The position numbers were made by a program, and so were the translations under genes. This document shows positions 1 to 8,903 of a DNA stretch of 39,772 nucleotides, piece by piece. Each line of letters starts with the position of its first letter. The stretch's first letter is position 1. The DNA comes from JANXSG01 sp038203935 (GTDB lineage Bacteria > Armatimonadota > Chthonomonadetes > Chthonomonadales > Chthonomonadaceae). Under the pieces are notes generated by a model that did no database searches, was not told where the DNA came from, and worked only from the letters and a program-made list of their open reading frames with translations. The stretch lies in NCBI GenBank assembly GCA_038203935.1, contig JBBRDM010000022.1, positions 1 to 39,772 of the forward strand. The letters are read 5' to 3'.

Positions 1-2
1 GA

Positions 3-1049
3 TCATTCGAATCAAATCGGGCGGAGCCAGTTCCGAGTATTCCTGTAGCCCTGGATGGTATTTTTGATAAAATTTCGAAGCGAAAATTCACCTTGCATGC
101 CGATTCCAAAGAGGCTTTTATATTTAATTTTCTTGGTCGTCGGATCGGATCTCAAATTGATGGGGCACTGAGAGTACTGGATAGTTCTGGTAAAGAGATT
201 GCAGCCAATGACGACGCGGTTGGAAAAGATTCCAGACTGGAATGGTCTGCTCCTGCTGCTGGCAACTATATGTTAGAAATCAGCAATGTGGAAGAGAAAA
301 CCGGTCCGAGCTGTTTTTGGCGATTAGAGATAACACACGCCAATCCAGATTTCGAAATAAAAATTAACAGTGAGCGCATCACTACTTCTGCAGATGGAAC
401 CACCATACTTAATATTCATGCAGACAGAGTAAATGGTTTTAATGGGGATATCGATCTTTCTGCGAAGGACCTTCCCATTGGACTAAGTTTCAGCGGGGGG
501 AAAATTGGGCCCGGCCAGGATAGTATCGACACCACCTTTAGCGCAAAAGCAGGGGTTTCATTAAGCGCGTCGCCAATCCATATTGTAGGGACTGCAGTTA
601 TCAACAAGCGGAAGGTAGTGCGCGAGCTATTTGCCCGGGAGCAGTATATGCCGCGTTCGATCGATCCGGCTATGTTTCAAGATGACAGCTATAAGCGCCC
701 CTATCGCCAGTGTGCTATACTGCCGCTAGCGGTCATTGCGCGCACGGAACCTTTCGCATTGGAATGTTCGGCCAATACCATTACCTTTACACCAGGCAAA
801 AATTCTGAATTAACTGTGCGTACACGGCGGAAAACCGGTGAAAAAGGCGATATCAAGATAGAAGTCAGAGGACTTCCTACGAAAATTACCGTTGCAGCCG
901 TTACAATGAAAGAGTCGCAGTCAGAAACAAAGCTGACATTTAGCGCAGCCGGCGATGCCCCTGCCAGCATTGGAAATATAATTATAGTCGGCAGCATTGG
1001 CGGAGCCCAGCAGGCTGCGCCAGCCGTCGCTTACAACGTACACAAATAA
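3..1049 (+). CDS. Secreted PPC/Ig-like domain protein, 5' end missing
   Basis: The reading frame is open from the left edge, so this is the C-terminal part of a longer gene; the TTG at 93 is probably internal. The first ~100 visible residues match a bacterial pre-peptidase C-terminal (PPC) domain: a VALDGIFDKI-type start, then RIGSQIDGALRVLDSSGKEI, ANDDAVGKDSRLEW and an aromatic-rich end (SCFWRLEI). Two Ig/beta-sandwich-like stretches follow, with the recurrent pattern of nGFnGDIDLSakdLPiG and GLPTKITV. In Planctomycetes and relatives such proteins are exported and often carry a peptidase or a cytochrome-type N-terminus; that part lies outside the window, so the activity is unknown. The stop lies 19 nt before the next gene, which suggests co-transcription. 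Confidence 0.75.
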   Translation, partial: SFESNRAEPVPSIPVALDGIFDKISKRKFTLHADSKEAFIFNFLGRRIGSQIDGALRVLDSSGKEIAANDDAVGKDSRLEWSAPAAGNYMLEISNVEEKTGPSCFWRLEITHANPDFEIKINSERITTSADGTTILNIHADRVNGFNGDIDLSAKDLPIGLSFSGGKIGPGQDSIDTTFSAKAGVSLSASPIHIVGTAVINKRKVVRELFAREQYMPRSIDPAMFQDDSYKRPYRQCAILPLAVIARTEPFALECSANTITFTPGKNSELTVRTRRKTGEKGDIKIEVRGLPTKITVAAVTMKESQSETKLTFSAAGDAPASIGNIIIVGSIGGAQQAAPAVAYNVHK

Positions 1050-1068
1050 GACGATTACGGAGCATAAA

Positions 1069-2385
1069 ATGAATAAAATATCCCGACGCACCATGCTGCA
1101 GGAAGTATCCCTGGCTGCAGGGTTAAGCGCGGTTGGAGGAGTCTGGGCTGAAGGCGAGCCCAAACCTTCCACCTCTCCCAATGAAAAATTGAATATTGCC
1201 TGTATTGGAGTGGGCGGTCAGGGAGCTGGTGACCTGAGCAGCGTAAGTTCAGAGAACGTCGTAGCAATGTGCGATGTGGATTCAGACCGGGCCGCAGCTT
1301 CTTTCAATGCGCATCCGAAAGCGACTAAATATACTGATTTTCGTAAGATGCTCGAGCAGAAGGACATCGAGGCAGTGACGGTGAGTATTCCTGATCACAA
1401 CCATTATGTGGCAACCACGGCGGCGATGCATCTAGGTAAGCATGTCTATTGTCAGAAACCCCTCACACATTCGGTTCTGGAAGCTCGGCATCTGGCAAAA
1501 CTCTCGCAGCATACGAAGCTGGCAACTCAGATGGGCACTCAGGGACATGCATTCGAGGGCTATTTTAAACTGGTTGAAATCATACAGTCTGGAATGATTG
1601 GAAATGTGACGGAGGTGCATGTTTGGACGGACCGCCCGAACAAATGGTGGCCGCAGGGAATGATGAGCGTTCCTCGGTCGGCGCCAGTTCCCGCGACACT
1701 TGACTGGCAACAGTGGCTTGGTCCGGCCGCAGATCGCCCGTTTACCAAGTCATACCTTCCATTCGTATGGCGAGGCTGGTACGATTTCGGCACTGGGGCA
1801 TTGGGAGATATGGCTTGCCATCTCATGGACCCGGCATTTTGGGCATTAAAACTCACCCATGTCGAGAGCGTAGAGGCTGCCAGTGTTGGGGGTACAGAGA
1901 TTAGTCCTCCAATCTCTTCGGTCATAAAATATAATTTTGCAGCGAGAGGAGAACATCCAGCGGTTCAATTAACATGGTATGATGGCGATAATCTGCCTGC
2001 CAAGTCCCTTTTTGGGACAGATGTCGTCCCGAAGATTGATAACGGGTCGCTGTTCATAGGCGATAAAGGGAAGCTGCTTATCAATCATGGGGACAATCCA
2101 ATTCTGCTTCCTCTCAAAAAATTTGCCGATGCAGCCCTCCCGACTCCTTCATTAAAGCGTTCTCCAGGGCATTATCTGGAATGGATCAATGCGTGCAAAA
2201 CTGGCAGTCCTACAGGCTCGAATTTTCGCTACGCGGCAGCCATGACCGAAGCGGTTTTGCTGGGGAATGTAGCTATTCGCAGCGGCAGTAAGATTGAGTG
2301 GGACGCAGCAGCGGGCCGTGTTACGAATCTGCCGGACGCAAATAAACTGCTGCATAACCATTACCGGGAAGGCTGGAAACTATAA
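1069..2385 (+). CDS. Tat-exported Gfo/Idh/MocA family oxidoreductase
   Basis: This is a predicted NAD(P)-dependent sugar or cyclitol dehydrogenase of 438 residues. The frame extends upstream to 997 over the previous gene, but the ATG at 1069 has a GGAG six bases before it and starts a twin-arginine signal (SRRTMLQEVSLAAGLSAVGG), so I use that start. The Rossmann motif is IACIGVGGQGAGDL, followed by VVAMCDVD. The family lysine is in HVYCQKPLTH, preceded by SIPDHNHY. The region with GTGALGDMACHLMDPAFWAL is typical of the secreted branch of the family. Known relatives act on oxidised or glycosidic sugars; the substrate cannot be read from sequence. It probably forms an operon with the PPC-domain gene. 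Confidence 0.9.
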   Translation: MNKISRRTMLQEVSLAAGLSAVGGVWAEGEPKPSTSPNEKLNIACIGVGGQGAGDLSSVSSENVVAMCDVDSDRAAASFNAHPKATKYTDFRKMLEQKDIEAVTVSIPDHNHYVATTAAMHLGKHVYCQKPLTHSVLEARHLAKLSQHTKLATQMGTQGHAFEGYFKLVEIIQSGMIGNVTEVHVWTDRPNKWWPQGMMSVPRSAPVPATLDWQQWLGPAADRPFTKSYLPFVWRGWYDFGTGALGDMACHLMDPAFWALKLTHVESVEAASVGGTEISPPISSVIKYNFAARGEHPAVQLTWYDGDNLPAKSLFGTDVVPKIDNGSLFIGDKGKLLINHGDNPILLPLKKFADAALPTPSLKRSPGHYLEWINACKTGSPTGSNFRYAAAMTEAVLLGNVAIRSGSKIEWDAAAGRVTNLPDANKLLHNHYREGWKL

Positions 2386-2458
2386 AGTTTCAATATAAAA
2401 TAGTGATTGCCTTCATTCGTGAATACAGTATCGAGCAGTAAAAGTAGTTAAAAATCAG

Positions 2459-3763
2459 CTATTGCCGGATTTCACCTCGATCAAGTACCGTTGCCACCAT
2501 CATCTCATTCATCACGTTGACGCTGGACCGGCAGCGAGCGATGATCCAGTCTACCGCAAGTAGAATAGGAAGCCACTGCACAATCGCTGCCTCCGGAAGT
2601 TTCGCTGCACCCAGCACCAGCGGCAGCATCACCAGTCCGGCCTCCGGTATCCCAGCAACTCCCCATCCTGCCATAATGGAAGAGAGAATGACTGTAATTT
2701 GCTGCCCAATATTGAGATGAAAACCGGTAGCCTGTGCCAGAAATAGCGCAGCCATCGCTTCGTAGAGTGTAATTCCATCGTGGTTCAGATTAGTGCCGAC
2801 GCAGACTGCAAGCCGCGCGGAAGTCTCGGAAACCTCCATCTTTCGTAAACAGTTTAGGGTTACTGGAATAGTGGCAAGGCTGCTATTGATTGAGAATGCA
2901 GTGATCATGGCCTCGCCGCCCGCCCCGAAATATTCTCGCGGCCTTTTCTTACCCACGAGCCAGGCCATGAACGGATAGTAGATGAGAGAATGAATCGCAA
3001 GTCCAAGAAGCATTATTACTAGGAACAACCATAAAATACTGAAAACTTTGAGGCCGAATTCACCGACGACTTTAGCTACCACGCAAAAAACAGCAAATGG
3101 GACAGCGCGGACAACCATGCTGAGCATCTGAATCAAGACATGATACGCTCCTTCAACAAAGTGTTCCACCGCAAGAACACTCGTTTCTCCGCTCTGCTCC
3201 TGCTTCAGCTTGACGCGCCTGAGCGCCACACCACCCAGCAGCCCAATCAGTACTATCGAAATGATTGAGTTGTCCAGAAAAGGTTCTAAAAGACTTTTTG
3301 GAATGTAGAGATCGATATTTTTAAGCGGTTCAAGGGTAGGTTTTATAGCTTTAGCAGAAGTGTCCGCCGGAGGCGCAGGCGGTTTAATCTGCGATGTGAG
3401 AGTACTCAATTTGCCCTGCCACTGCACTCCTGGATGAATGGTGTTCATGATCGTGAGCCCTATCACCATTGCAACGGTTACATTTAGAAGGCAGATGCTT
3501 ATGAGTCTGCGAGCGCTATGGGAGGGAATATTGGTTCTAGCCAGTGAATCGAGAATTGCGCATAGGATGAGCGGCGCCGCAATCGTTTTAAGCGCCCGGA
3601 TGACAAGCAGGCCAATCTGTCCGAAATCGCTGTTTCCCAGTCCAAAGAGGAAGCGTGTCTGCCCAAAAAGCACTCCCATCACTGCGCCGAGAACCGCACC
3701 AATTACCACTTTTGCAGCTAATGGAATGGAACGTGTGGCAGATGGGCCAGGTATATCACTCAT
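2459..3763 (-). CDS. SDF-family (DctA/GltP-like) cation symporter
   Basis: A 434-residue polytopic membrane protein of the dicarboxylate/amino acid:cation symporter family. The re-entrant-loop serine motif is SINSSLATIPVTLNC and the TM7 motif is NHDGITLYEA, where the family has NMDGT. The TM8 motif is DWIIARCRSSVNVMNE, where glutamate transporters have an aspartate before RT and end NVTGD. Arg and Asn are kept, but the first aspartate aligns with Ala and the last with Glu, so the substrate is probably not a standard acidic amino acid. A proline-rich loop of ~35 residues (near residues 125-160) follows TM3. It lies 36 nt downstream of the beta-helix gene with no terminator between, so it may import a product of that enzyme. 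Its convergent end with the oxidoreductase gene shows no clear terminator. Confidence 0.9.
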   Translation of the reverse strand: MSDIPGPSATRSIPLAAKVVIGAVLGAVMGVLFGQTRFLFGLGNSDFGQIGLLVIRALKTIAAPLILCAILDSLARTNIPSHSARRLISICLLNVTVAMVIGLTIMNTIHPGVQWQGKLSTLTSQIKPPAPPADTSAKAIKPTLEPLKNIDLYIPKSLLEPFLDNSIISIVLIGLLGGVALRRVKLKQEQSGETSVLAVEHFVEGAYHVLIQMLSMVVRAVPFAVFCVVAKVVGEFGLKVFSILWLFLVIMLLGLAIHSLIYYPFMAWLVGKKRPREYFGAGGEAMITAFSINSSLATIPVTLNCLRKMEVSETSARLAVCVGTNLNHDGITLYEAMAALFLAQATGFHLNIGQQITVILSSIMAGWGVAGIPEAGLVMLPLVLGAAKLPEAAIVQWLPILLAVDWIIARCRSSVNVMNEMMVATVLDRGEIRQ

Positions 3764-3799
3764 AAATTATCTGCTCCGGATTTTTGATCAGTCAGCGGC

Positions 3800-6202
3800 C
3801 TAATCTCTCACGACCTCTAAAGTTATAAACCTCTGTGAGCGCCATACCTGCACCGCTATCCTTGAGCCGGATAAAGCACGGGTTACTTTTAACAGGTCCG
3901 CTACAGAATCGATTACTTTCCCATCTATCTTCCGAATTACGTCCCCTAGTTTAAAGCCCACTTGATCTGCAGCGGTACCAGAGTGAATCTGTGTGACCAA
4001 AACGCCGATTTCTCCAGGCAGACCTGCTGCGGAAACTTCTCCTAAACCGGAAATATCTTTCAGTTTTGCTCCAAGCCAGATCGTCTGATCAGCCCTGCGT
4101 CCAGATTTTGCGGTGGAACTGTCCTCAGCAGCGCTTTCCGGCAGCATTGGAGTTCGCGCTATTGCTTTTAATGCCGCTGTCTGCACACCAAACTTATCCA
4201 TCGGGAAATTCTTGAAACCTAAAGAAAGTGCCACGGAGTTTGGTTTTACCCGATAATCTCCCCGCTGAGCATTTATAAAATGCGCATCTGCGTTTAACGA
4301 CTGTTTATCTCGGCCGCTTTGATTCTGCAGTTCTATGGCAGTTCCGGGCTGCTGCATTCCAGGATGATGATAGAGATTGGAGTCGAACTCCTGACCCCAT
4401 GGAATGGGAACTTGTATTGGCTGGTAAGGCCCGAAAACAATATTGTGTCGGAAGATATCCTGACTGTCCTTGAACCAGACATGCGGATGAAACGAGTTAT
4501 TCACCATAATATTGTTTTCGCAAACTCTGTAGAAACCTTCCCGGAGCTTGATGCCGCCGTTCAGACAGAGGTTGTCGATGATCTGGTAGTTTGATGAACC
4601 ATCATCCAAATCGATATCCCATCCATGGTCACACCGCCATCGATTATTGCGGAGTATCGTTGGCTGAACATTATCGAGGGTGGGCAGCGATGCAAGTCCT
4701 TTTAGTGCAATCGCATCCAGGCTGACATCTTTCAAGCCCCAGTATCGATCGCGTCCCCAGGAGTTGAAGGATCCATGGTCCCCTGTTTCCAGCACGGTGT
4801 CGAATATATCACAAAACTCAATTACATGGCCGCCCCAGCATCCATCACCGATATTGATGCCGGCGCGAGGAACTTCGTAGAGGGAGCAGTGGCGAATCGT
4901 AATGTTCTTAGACATGGCTATCTGGATGGGCGCGGTCTGTTTCTCGACACGACCAGTGCGGTGGATAAGGCAGTTCTCTACGAGGCAGTTCGAGGGATAG
5001 TCGCTAGTTTTTGGGCCAGGGACGCGATCAATGTCATTAAGACTCTGGCGTTCGTTGTATTCGAAGAGAGGGGATCTTACTGCTTTGGGGTCGCCCACAA
5101 ACGCAATGCCATTCGCTCCTGCTTCAAAGATGCGGCATCTTAGAAACTTTGCCTGCCTGTTGTATCCGTTTACGAAAACAGCATTTCCTCCGAGCCTGTC
5201 CAGAAAGCAGTCTTCCAGGCTGCAGCTGTCAGTGCCGGTGAGTATCACTGCGCCTCCGCGATAGATAGTCCAGTCACTTCGCAGCAGCGGCTCCCGGTTT
5301 TCCATGAAAGTGCGGGCAGCGTGCCGGAATATGATGCCACACATATGCAGATTCTTGACTGGATGGGCTTCGCTGCCCTGAAACTCAACCAGGGATTTTA
5401 GCCGTACGCATTCTACATCCGCATTTTTAAGATCGATATTATCAGTAGGGTAGAAATAAAGAGTATGAGTGTGTGAATCAAGGAACCATTCGCCCGGGGA
5501 ATCCAGTTCTTCAAAAATATTCTCAACAAATCGGTACTCATCGTGCATCCCCAGCTTGCGGTTATTCTGCCAGCCTCCTTCATATTTCAGGCTGCCATCC
5601 GCGTTTTTGCCGGTGATAAGATAGTGGAAATCGCCCCACATATAAGCATGCATCGCATGAATAAAACCGCCGCTCGGATCGGCCCATTTTGCAGCTCGTT
5701 CTTTACTGATGCTGTCTTTCGAATATCCATTCAGGATTCGCTGCCTGGGGTCATAATTTGGATAACGGGCAAGTATCTGCTTCTGGCCGTTTACAAACAG
5801 CTGGTCGGTAGTAAATTCCGCTGGCACCTGTGCTTTCCAAATGTTATCATGAAACGGCTTCCAGTTGAGTTTAGGTTTGCTTCCTCCACTGATGACGGCC
5901 TCTTCACCGGGAAATGCAGCGTAAATTACTGGTGCCTCCCCTGTTCCTGAATCGTCCGCATTGAAAATCAGCGTGTTATCAAGATAGTAGGTTCCCTGAC
6001 GCAAAAGTACATTGACAGGCTGATCATGATCAGCAGTCTGTATCCTCGCGGCGCTTTGCGCCGCTTTCAAGCTTTTGAGAGGACGAACCAGCGTACCAGG
6101 GTTGTCATCACTGCCAGAGGGACTAACATATATCATAGAAGCTGTGGATTGTGAGGTGAGCGCCATAAGCATGCATGCTGCCAGCGCAGAGAGTATTTGC
6201 AT
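3800..6202 (-). CDS. Secreted right-handed beta-helix protein with C-terminal PDZ domain
   Basis: An 800-residue exported protein. A Sec signal covers residues 1-22. It is followed by MIYVSPSGSDDNPGTLVRPLKSL and LLRQGTYYLDNTLIF, the usual entry to parallel beta-helix glycan-active enzymes (GH120/GH141-like and polysaccharide lyases). Repeated coil segments such as LEDCFLDRLGGNAVFVNGY, CRIFEAGANGIAF and ITIRHCSLYEVPRAGINIG run to about residue 600. The last ~70 residues form a PDZ domain (GEIGVLVTQIHSGTAADQVG, FKLGDVIRKIDGKVIDS). PDZ is common on HtrA-like proteases but unusual on a beta-helix. Catalytic residues cannot be assigned, so a glycoside hydrolase is only the best guess. The ATG has AAGGA seven bases upstream. 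It is probably co-transcribed with the symporter. Confidence 0.85.
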   Translation of the reverse strand: MQILSALAACMLMALTSQSTASMIYVSPSGSDDNPGTLVRPLKSLKAAQSAARIQTADHDQPVNVLLRQGTYYLDNTLIFNADDSGTGEAPVIYAAFPGEEAVISGGSKPKLNWKPFHDNIWKAQVPAEFTTDQLFVNGQKQILARYPNYDPRQRILNGYSKDSISKERAAKWADPSGGFIHAMHAYMWGDFHYLITGKNADGSLKYEGGWQNNRKLGMHDEYRFVENIFEELDSPGEWFLDSHTHTLYFYPTDNIDLKNADVECVRLKSLVEFQGSEAHPVKNLHMCGIIFRHAARTFMENREPLLRSDWTIYRGGAVILTGTDSCSLEDCFLDRLGGNAVFVNGYNRQAKFLRCRIFEAGANGIAFVGDPKAVRSPLFEYNERQSLNDIDRVPGPKTSDYPSNCLVENCLIHRTGRVEKQTAPIQIAMSKNITIRHCSLYEVPRAGINIGDGCWGGHVIEFCDIFDTVLETGDHGSFNSWGRDRYWGLKDVSLDAIALKGLASLPTLDNVQPTILRNNRWRCDHGWDIDLDDGSSNYQIIDNLCLNGGIKLREGFYRVCENNIMVNNSFHPHVWFKDSQDIFRHNIVFGPYQPIQVPIPWGQEFDSNLYHHPGMQQPGTAIELQNQSGRDKQSLNADAHFINAQRGDYRVKPNSVALSLGFKNFPMDKFGVQTAALKAIARTPMLPESAAEDSSTAKSGRRADQTIWLGAKLKDISGLGEVSAAGLPGEIGVLVTQIHSGTAADQVGFKLGDVIRKIDGKVIDSVADLLKVTRALSGSRIAVQVWRSQRFITLEVVRD

Positions 6203-6260
6203 TGGATATCCTTCATAACAGTCTCCACTGCTTGTTCACCGCGCGGTTGTTATTAACCTG

Positions 6261-6293
6261 TAAGAAAAAAAGAGGCTGAAATTTCAGCCTCTT
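6261..6293 (-). terminator. Rho-independent terminator of the VOC gene
   Basis: A perfect 24-nt palindrome (6270-6293, arms AAGAGGCTGAAA) is followed on the minus strand by a run of T (complement of 6264-6269). It begins 20 nt past the VOC stop codon and separates that gene from the beta-helix gene. Confidence 0.85.
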
Positions 6294-6312
6294 GATTGTT
6301 ATGTGTAAATTA

Positions 6313-7068
6313 CTATTTGAGCTGTATGATATTGAATACGGCTCCCTGCGGATCTTGAATTACGGCCATCCGCCCCACATTCTCAATTTCCATCTCAGGA
6401 ACTAAGGCCCGTCCTCCAAGACTCACTGCTTTATCTCTGCTTGCATCCGATTCCACAACCTGGAAATAGGGCGCCCAGTTCGGAGGGCACGGCCCCATAT
6501 CGGGAGTGATAGCTAGCATTCCTGCAAAAGTGGAGCCATTATGAGAGAATTCTGTATAGCGTGCGTCGCTGCTATTGGACGTCCAGCCAAAGAGTTGGGT
6601 GTAGAATGCCTCTGCTTTTGCTTTGTCTGTCGTCATCAATTCTGTCCAGCAGTGGGCTCCTGGCACATCGACAACTTCGGAGCCGTGATGTTCTTTAGAT
6701 TCCCAGACGCAGAATATAGCTCCCGTAGGATCCTGCAGCGCAGCCATTCTTCCGTGCTGCATAACATCGAATGGCTCCATCAAAACCGCCGCGCCCAGTG
6801 ACTTCGCTTTGACCACTGCCTCGTCTGCACTGGCAACACTGATATAGCAGCTCCAATGTGGCGGGGCACCCGATTTCGTATCCTCATACAGCCCGCCAAC
6901 GCCTTTGCCATTCAATTGAAGCATTACATAAATGTCGTCGGGCCCGATGGGATTTTCGATTCCTGTCCAACCAAATAGCCCGGTGTAAAATGCTTTTGCA
7001 CCTACTCGGTCAGAAGTATGAAGCTCAAGCCAACAAAATAGCCCGGGAGCAAAAGAGGTAACTTCCAT
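6313..7068 (-). CDS. Two-domain VOC (glyoxalase/CFP30B-like) protein
   Basis: This 251-residue cytoplasmic protein consists of two tandem vicinal-oxygen-chelate modules. Module 1 spans about 1-120 (GLFCWLELHTSDRVGAKAFY, GLFGWT, ending LQDPTGAIFCVWE). Module 2 spans about 125-251 (GAHCWTELMTTDKAKAEAFY, LFGWT, ending IQDPQGAVFNII). The paired W-E-L...FY..LFGW pattern is that of the mycobacterial CFP30B/'hydroxylase' branch, whose reaction is not established. Metal ligands probably include the conserved Glu of each WxEL and the C-terminal Asp/Glu positions. A GGAG precedes the ATG. The gene has its own promoter (7130-7158) and terminator, so it looks monocistronic. Confidence 0.88.
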   Translation of the reverse strand: MEVTSFAPGLFCWLELHTSDRVGAKAFYTGLFGWTGIENPIGPDDIYVMLQLNGKGVGGLYEDTKSGAPPHWSCYISVASADEAVVKAKSLGAAVLMEPFDVMQHGRMAALQDPTGAIFCVWESKEHHGSEVVDVPGAHCWTELMTTDKAKAEAFYTQLFGWTSNSSDARYTEFSHNGSTFAGMLAITPDMGPCPPNWAPYFQVVESDASRDKAVSLGGRALVPEMEIENVGRMAVIQDPQGAVFNIIQLK

Positions 7069-7430
7069 AGCAGCTCTCCTTCTTCATGAAATTGCGGTGT
7101 CGTTTCCGCGTAGAATAGTTAACCACTGAATTTTATCACGTAACGAGAAGTTTGTCTAGTAGTTTTGGAAATTATTTTTAAAATATTTATTCGTTATTTA
7201 TGGACATTCATTAAGACTGATTACATCGATTTAGAACGGTAGTATTTTTTGGATCAGACATATAAACAGGCTCAGGCATAGAAATAGTATTTAGCCCATC
7301 ACAGTCTCCATGGAAGACCGAAAATGGGCGAAGTAGTTTCAATCATTTACTTTAGTATAAGCAACCAATATGTTTGAAGGATAGATTGCATCTGCTATTC
7401 GAATACCCCTGTACAAAAGGAAATTAGAAT
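7069..7430. other. AT-rich intergenic spacer with the VOC promoter
   Basis: This non-coding stretch of 362 nt separates the DUF1501 stop from the VOC start. It holds a sigma-70-type promoter for VOC near 7130-7158. No convincing terminator follows the DUF1501 gene, and there is no small gene with a ribosome-binding site. Confidence 0.6.
7130..7158 (-). promoter_or_regulatory. Predicted sigma-70 promoter of the VOC gene
   Basis: On the minus strand a -35 box TAGACA (complement of 7153-7158) and a -10 box TAAAAT (complement of 7130-7135) are separated by exactly 17 nt. Predicted transcription would start near 7123, about 55 nt before the ATG. Confidence 0.5.
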
Positions 7431-8894
7431 TTATGCTAACGCCTGTTTGACGAGTTCTCCGGAGACATCCGTCAGGCGGAAGTCACGGCCCTGATAGCGA
7501 TAGGTGAGACGTGTGTGTTCGATTCCCAGCAGGTGCAGAAGGGTGGCGTGCAGATCGTGTACGCTGACCGGATCTTTGGTGATGTTATAGCAGTAGTCGT
7601 CTGTCTCCCCGATGGTGGTTCCACCTTTGATTCCGGCGCCAGTCATCCAGACCGAAAAGCAGCGTGGGTGATGGTCGCGGCCATAGTCTGTCATCGAGAG
7701 GTTTCCCTGCGAATAGACCGTTCGGCCAAACTCCCCGCCCCAAACTATAATTGTGTCGTCCATCAGTCCGCGCTGCTTCAGATCGTTAATAAGCGCCGTT
7801 GTTGGCTGGTCGGTGTCGTTACACTGTTTTTTGATGGCTGTCGGCAGACCGCCATGATGATCCCAGCCCATATGAAAGAGCTGGACGAACCGTACGCCTT
7901 TCTCACAGAGTCGGCGGGCGAGAAGACAGTTCGCGGCAAACGATCCCGGCTTATTGACATCCGGACCATACATATCGAGAATATTCTGCGGCTCTTTTTT
8001 AATATCCGTTAAGTCGGGAACAGAGGTCTGCATTCGGAACGCCAATTCATACTGCGCAATACGTGTTTGAATTTCCGGGTCGCCCACCTGCACCTGTTTA
8101 AGATGGTTGAGCGCATCCAGTTCATTCAGCATTTCGCGCCGAATGCTTCTGTCTACGCCGGGCGGATCAGAAAGGTAGAGTACCGGGTCTCCAGCGTTTC
8201 GGAACTTGACGCCCTGGTGCTGAGTAGGCAGGAAACCAGATCCCCATAGGCGGTCATAGAGAGGCTGGTCATCCGGACGGCCAGTACCTTTCGAAGTCAG
8301 TACGATAAATGCCGGCAAGTCTTTATTCTGAGTACCCAGGCCGTAGGACAGCCACGATCCAATGCTTGGCCGCCCTGCAAGCTGTGATCCTGTCTGGAAA
8401 AACGTAATGGCCGGATCATGGTTAATAGCTTCCGTATTCATGGAGCGAATGAGGCACATGTCGTCTGCGAGCGTTGAGATATGCGGCAGCAATTCACTCA
8501 ATTCCATCCCGCTTTTTCCATGTTTGTTGAACTTAAAAACGCTCGGCGCGACCGGGAATTTCGACTGCCCCGAAGTCATTCCGGTAAGACGCTGTCCATT
8601 GCGAATTGAGGAAGGCAGATCCTGGCCTCTATACTGCTCCAGCATGGGCTTGTTATCGAACAGCTCCATTTGTGAGGGTGCGCCAGATTGAAATAGATAG
8701 ATTACTCGTTTCGCTTTCGGCTGAAAATGGGGCAGGCCGGGCAGCGCTCCCGTATCTGCCTGTTTAGCCGCTGATCCGGAGGCTTCCGAACCCATCATAA
8801 GCTCTGCAAGCGCCGCCAGTCCAATTCCAGACGCAGACCTCGCGAGAAAAGTCCTCCGGTTGATGGTATCTTGAATTCTAAAATTATCTTCCAT
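7431..8894 (-). CDS. Tat-exported DUF1501 protein
   Basis: A 487-residue protein of the DUF1501 family, which has an alkaline-phosphatase/sulfatase-like fold; no reaction is established. The N-terminus is a twin-arginine signal (INRRTFLARSASGIGLAAL). The family core is visible in KRVIYLFQSGAPSQMELFD, FVQLFHMGWDHHGG and DTIIVWGGEFGRTVYSQGN, and the family end in DDYCYNITKDPVSVHDLHAT. The HxGWDHH and GGEFGRT motifs probably bind metal. It starts 9 nt after the DUF1549/DUF1553 gene, the standard partner arrangement in Planctomycetes and relatives, which implies co-transcription and joint function in the periplasm. Confidence 0.93.
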   Translation of the reverse strand: MEDNFRIQDTINRRTFLARSASGIGLAALAELMMGSEASGSAAKQADTGALPGLPHFQPKAKRVIYLFQSGAPSQMELFDNKPMLEQYRGQDLPSSIRNGQRLTGMTSGQSKFPVAPSVFKFNKHGKSGMELSELLPHISTLADDMCLIRSMNTEAINHDPAITFFQTGSQLAGRPSIGSWLSYGLGTQNKDLPAFIVLTSKGTGRPDDQPLYDRLWGSGFLPTQHQGVKFRNAGDPVLYLSDPPGVDRSIRREMLNELDALNHLKQVQVGDPEIQTRIAQYELAFRMQTSVPDLTDIKKEPQNILDMYGPDVNKPGSFAANCLLARRLCEKGVRFVQLFHMGWDHHGGLPTAIKKQCNDTDQPTTALINDLKQRGLMDDTIIVWGGEFGRTVYSQGNLSMTDYGRDHHPRCFSVWMTGAGIKGGTTIGETDDYCYNITKDPVSVHDLHATLLHLLGIEHTRLTYRYQGRDFRLTDVSGELVKQALA

Positions 8895-8903
8895 CGTAAT
8901 ATC

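Noticed and set aside
4379..4391. tRNA T-arm-like sequence (GGAGTTCGACTCC on the minus strand)
   Set aside because: It is inside the beta-helix coding sequence (codons for QEFDSN), has no acceptor stem, anticodon arm or CCA context, and is a chance match.
7515..8012. 165-codon frame antisense to the DUF1501 gene
   Set aside because: A shadow frame opposite conserved DUF1501 motifs.
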